The position numbers and the translations under genes were made by a program. Of a DNA stretch of 8,819 nt, positions 7,033 through 8,819 are shown piece by piece. The notes beneath the pieces were generated by a model. That model was given only the letters and a program-made list of their open reading frames with translations, made no database searches and had not been told where the DNA came from. Positions within the stretch are counted from its first letter, which is position 1. Every line of letters begins with the position of its first letter. The DNA is from Oscillospiraceae bacterium. GTDB taxonomy: Bacteria > Bacillota > Clostridia > Oscillospirales > Acutalibacteraceae. The DNA lies in contig CACWJV010000122.1 of assembly GCA_902761265.1 (NCBI GenBank), positions 1-8,819 on the forward strand, read 5' to 3'.

Positions 7033-7980
7033 ATGTATAGAATCGGTGTGGATCTCGGCGGCACTAATATTGCGGTCGGCGTGATCAACGAAAAAATGGA
7101 GATTATCGGCAGAGGCAAAAAGAAGACCAATATGCCCCGTCCTGCAGAAGAGATTCTCGCTGATATCGTGGAGGCGATCCGTCTTGCCTGCGCGGATGCA
7201 GGAATCACAACAGACGAGATCCGTTCTGTGGGTATCGGCACACCCGGCACCGTCAACAAAGAGACCGGCGTTATCGAATATGCCAATAATCTGGCGTTCG
7301 ATAAAGTACCGGCTGTTGAAATTTTGAAAAGTATGCTTGACGTGCCGTATTACCTTGAAAACGACGCAAACGCGGCCGCGCTCGGCGAAGCGATAGCCGG
7401 CGCCGGGAAAGGCAAAAAAAGCTTTGTTGCGGTCACGCTCGGCACAGGCGTCGGCGGCGGTATCGTTGTCGACGGCAAAATCTGGTCCGGCTGCAACGGC
7501 GCCGGCGGCGAGCTCGGGCATATATCCATCAAGTTTGACGGCGAACCGTGCAACTGCGGCCGGATCGGCTGCTGGGAGCGCTACGCGTCCGCAACGGCGC
7601 TTGTGAAGCAGACGAAAGAGATGATGACACAGCATAAGGATTCCAAAATGTGGGAGCTTTGCAGCGGCGATCTCAACAACGCCGGCGGCCGAACCGCTTA
7701 TGATGCGATGCGTCTGGGCGACGAATGGGCGACCATAGTTGTCAGACAGTATGAAAAGTATGTGGCGGTCGGTACCGTCAATATCATCAATGCGATGCAG
7801 CCGGAAATGATCTGCTTCGGCGGCGGTATCTCCAATGAAGGGGAAACCCTGCTTGCGCCTGTACGTGCGTATGCTGAGCAATACCGTTACAGCCGTTATA
7901 ACAAAACGCAGACCGAAATCTGCCGCGCGACTCTCGGCAACGACGCCGGAATCATCGGCGCCGCATTATTAGACGCATAA
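7033..7980 (+). CDS. glcK: ROK-family glucokinase
   Basis: Glucokinase phosphorylates cytosolic glucose to glucose 6-phosphate with ATP. The 315 residues match ROK glucokinases of Gram-positive bacteria. The phosphate-binding DLGGTN is at 7-12, TLGTGVGGG at 135-143, and the catalytic base is D111 in LENDANAAALGE (108-119). The sugar- and zinc-binding part is GELGH (159-163), then CNCGRIGCWE (173-182), giving the zinc ligands H163, C173, C175 and C180. There is no N-terminal DNA-binding domain, so it is a kinase and not a NagC/XylR-type repressor. FGGGISNEG (808-type position within the protein: about 258-266) is a further conserved nucleotide-side loop. It is co-directional with hprK (29-base gap) and murB (14-base gap). 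Being beside hprK fits a role in sugar metabolism that does not depend on PTS uptake. Other hexoses such as N-acetylmannosamine cannot be fully excluded as substrates. Confidence 0.92.
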   Translation: MYRIGVDLGGTNIAVGVINEKMEIIGRGKKKTNMPRPAEEILADIVEAIRLACADAGITTDEIRSVGIGTPGTVNKETGVIEYANNLAFDKVPAVEILKSMLDVPYYLENDANAAALGEAIAGAGKGKKSFVAVTLGTGVGGGIVVDGKIWSGCNGAGGELGHISIKFDGEPCNCGRIGCWERYASATALVKQTKEMMTQHKDSKMWELCSGDLNNAGGRTAYDAMRLGDEWATIVVRQYEKYVAVGTVNIINAMQPEMICFGGGISNEGETLLAPVRAYAEQYRYSRYNKTQTEICRATLGNDAGIIGAALLDA

Positions 7981-7981
7981 C

Positions 7982-7986
7982 GGAGG
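7982..7986 (+). promoter_or_regulatory. Ribosome binding site for the TTG start of murB
   Basis: GGAGG lies 8 bases before TTG at 7995 and 2 bases after the glucokinase stop codon. There is no in-frame ATG for another 20 codons, and starting there would remove the beginning of the FAD domain, so this site settles the start. Confidence 0.8.
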
Positions 7987-7994
7987 CGCTCATT

Positions 7995-8819
7995 TTGACA
8001 ACTCTTTTGACCTGCCTTTCCGAAAGACAGATCCCATTTTCAACGCAGGAACCCATGTCCCGCCACACGACATTTCGTACCGGCGGCTGTGCACGACTTT
8101 TCATTATGCCGCAAAACGAGCAGATGCTCGCGCAATCGCTGCAGCTTTGTGCACAGTTTGGCGAAGATCCGTTTATTCTCGGCAACGGCAGCAATCTGCT
8201 GGTACCGGACGAGGGTCTGGACCGCGTGGTCATCCGCGTCGGCGAAGGACTCGACACAGTCAAACTGCTTGACCGTGCTACGATCGAAGCCGGTGCAGGC
8301 GCAACGCTTGCCAAGGTGTGCAAGTTTGCACTGGATGAAAGTCTCGCCGGTCTTGCGTTCGCCTATGGCATTCCCGGCTCCGTCGGCGGCGCTGCGTTTA
8401 TGAACGCCGGCGCCTATGGCGGAGAGATGAAACAGGTCGTTTCCAGCGTGCGCTATCTGGACAAAAACGGCTGTCCGGGTGAAATCAGCGGTGACGCCCT
8501 GGGCTTCGGCTACCGCAGTTCGGTTTTTCAGTCTATGGACGTTGTCATCACGTCCGTTGTGATGCAACTGCAAAAAGGCGATCCCACTGCGATCGAAGCA
8601 GAGATGCGCGATCTTTTGGGTCGCCGCAAAGACAAGCAGCCGCTCGAATATCCGAGCGCCGGCAGCGTGTTTAAACGCCCGGCGGGCTATTTTGCCGGTG
8701 CGCTGATCGAACAGTGCGGTCTCAAAGGCAAAACCATCGGCGGCGCACAGGTCAGCGAAAAGCACGCCGGATTCATCATCAATATCGGCAATGCGACCAC
8801 CAAAGACGTGACCGATCTC
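7995..8819 (+). CDS. murB: UDP-N-acetylenolpyruvoylglucosamine reductase (MurB, type II), 3' partial
   Basis: MurB is the cytosolic FAD enzyme that uses NADPH to reduce UDP-GlcNAc-enolpyruvate to UDP-MurNAc, the second committed step of peptidoglycan synthesis. I translated this frame directly: 275 codons are open up to the last base, against about 300 in the family, so some 25 are missing. The FAD-binding part shows FRTGG (27-31), GNGSNLLV (63-70) and YGIPGSVGGAAFMNAGAYGG (124-143). The substrate domain has YRSSVF (173-178, with R174) and AGSVFKRP (222-229), whose S224 is the expected proton donor. GLKGKTIGGAQVSEKHAGFI (242-261) is the type II C-terminal motif. The last catalytic glutamate (LExEV motif) lies beyond the window. 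The start is TTG with GGAGG 8 bases upstream; the gene is easily missed because it lacks both an ATG near its start and a stop codon here. It follows the glucokinase by 14 bases, implying one transcript. Confidence 0.95.
   Translation, partial: MTTLLTCLSERQIPFSTQEPMSRHTTFRTGGCARLFIMPQNEQMLAQSLQLCAQFGEDPFILGNGSNLLVPDEGLDRVVIRVGEGLDTVKLLDRATIEAGAGATLAKVCKFALDESLAGLAFAYGIPGSVGGAAFMNAGAYGGEMKQVVSSVRYLDKNGCPGEISGDALGFGYRSSVFQSMDVVITSVVMQLQKGDPTAIEAEMRDLLGRRKDKQPLEYPSAGSVFKRPAGYFAGALIEQCGLKGKTIGGAQVSEKHAGFIINIGNATTKDVTDL

Noticed and set aside
7000..7881. A 293-codon open frame on the minus strand opposite the glucokinase
   Set aside because: It mirrors the glucokinase codons and has no motif of its own.
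8040..8765. A 241-codon open frame on the minus strand opposite murB
   Set aside because: The plus frame through the same bases is an unmistakable MurB, which explains the open antisense frame.

Overview
The window reads as ordinary, gene-dense chromosome from a Gram-positive anaerobe of the Bacillota, most likely class Clostridia (perhaps an Oscillospirales-type gut bacterium). The basis is an HPr kinase/phosphorylase of the Walker-A type, a ROK glucokinase and a type II MurB in a row, strong A+G-rich ribosome binding sites, near-consensus sigma-A promoters, two TTG starts, a ferredoxin-tailed aldo/keto reductase and a lysoplasmalogenase homologue, which suits plasmalogen-containing anaerobes. 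The taxonomic placement is inference. Base composition looks even along the window, and I see no insertion sequence, phage gene, CRISPR array, tRNA or rRNA.

Layout. Bases 1-3145 (+) carry a potassium-channel subunit TrkH (5' end cut off), a GPH/MelB-type cation symporter that overlaps trkH by 22 bases, and a YhhN-family lysoplasmalogenase. This run ends in a hairpin terminator at 3154-3187, shared with a convergent minus-strand pair: a ComM/YifB-type AAA+ ATPase (5864-4335) followed after 25 bases by a [4Fe-4S] aldo/keto reductase (4309-3197). A 170-base A+T-rich divergent region (5865-6034) carries one good promoter facing each way. From 6035 rightward runs hprK, a ROK-family glucokinase and murB, which is cut off by the window end. 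Gaps between the genes on each strand are short (14 to 58 bases), so three transcription units are likely. No stretch over 300 bases lacks a gene.

How the genes work together. hprK and the glucokinase both belong to sugar sensing and entry into glycolysis. murB supplies UDP-MurNAc for the cell wall and often sits near hprK in Clostridia. The first unit is all membrane proteins: K+ uptake, a secondary transporter whose substrate site departs from MelB, and an ether-lipid hydrolase. I found no clearly new system. The best lead is the transporter plus lysoplasmalogenase pair, which might take up and break down lysolipids, but this is a hypothesis.
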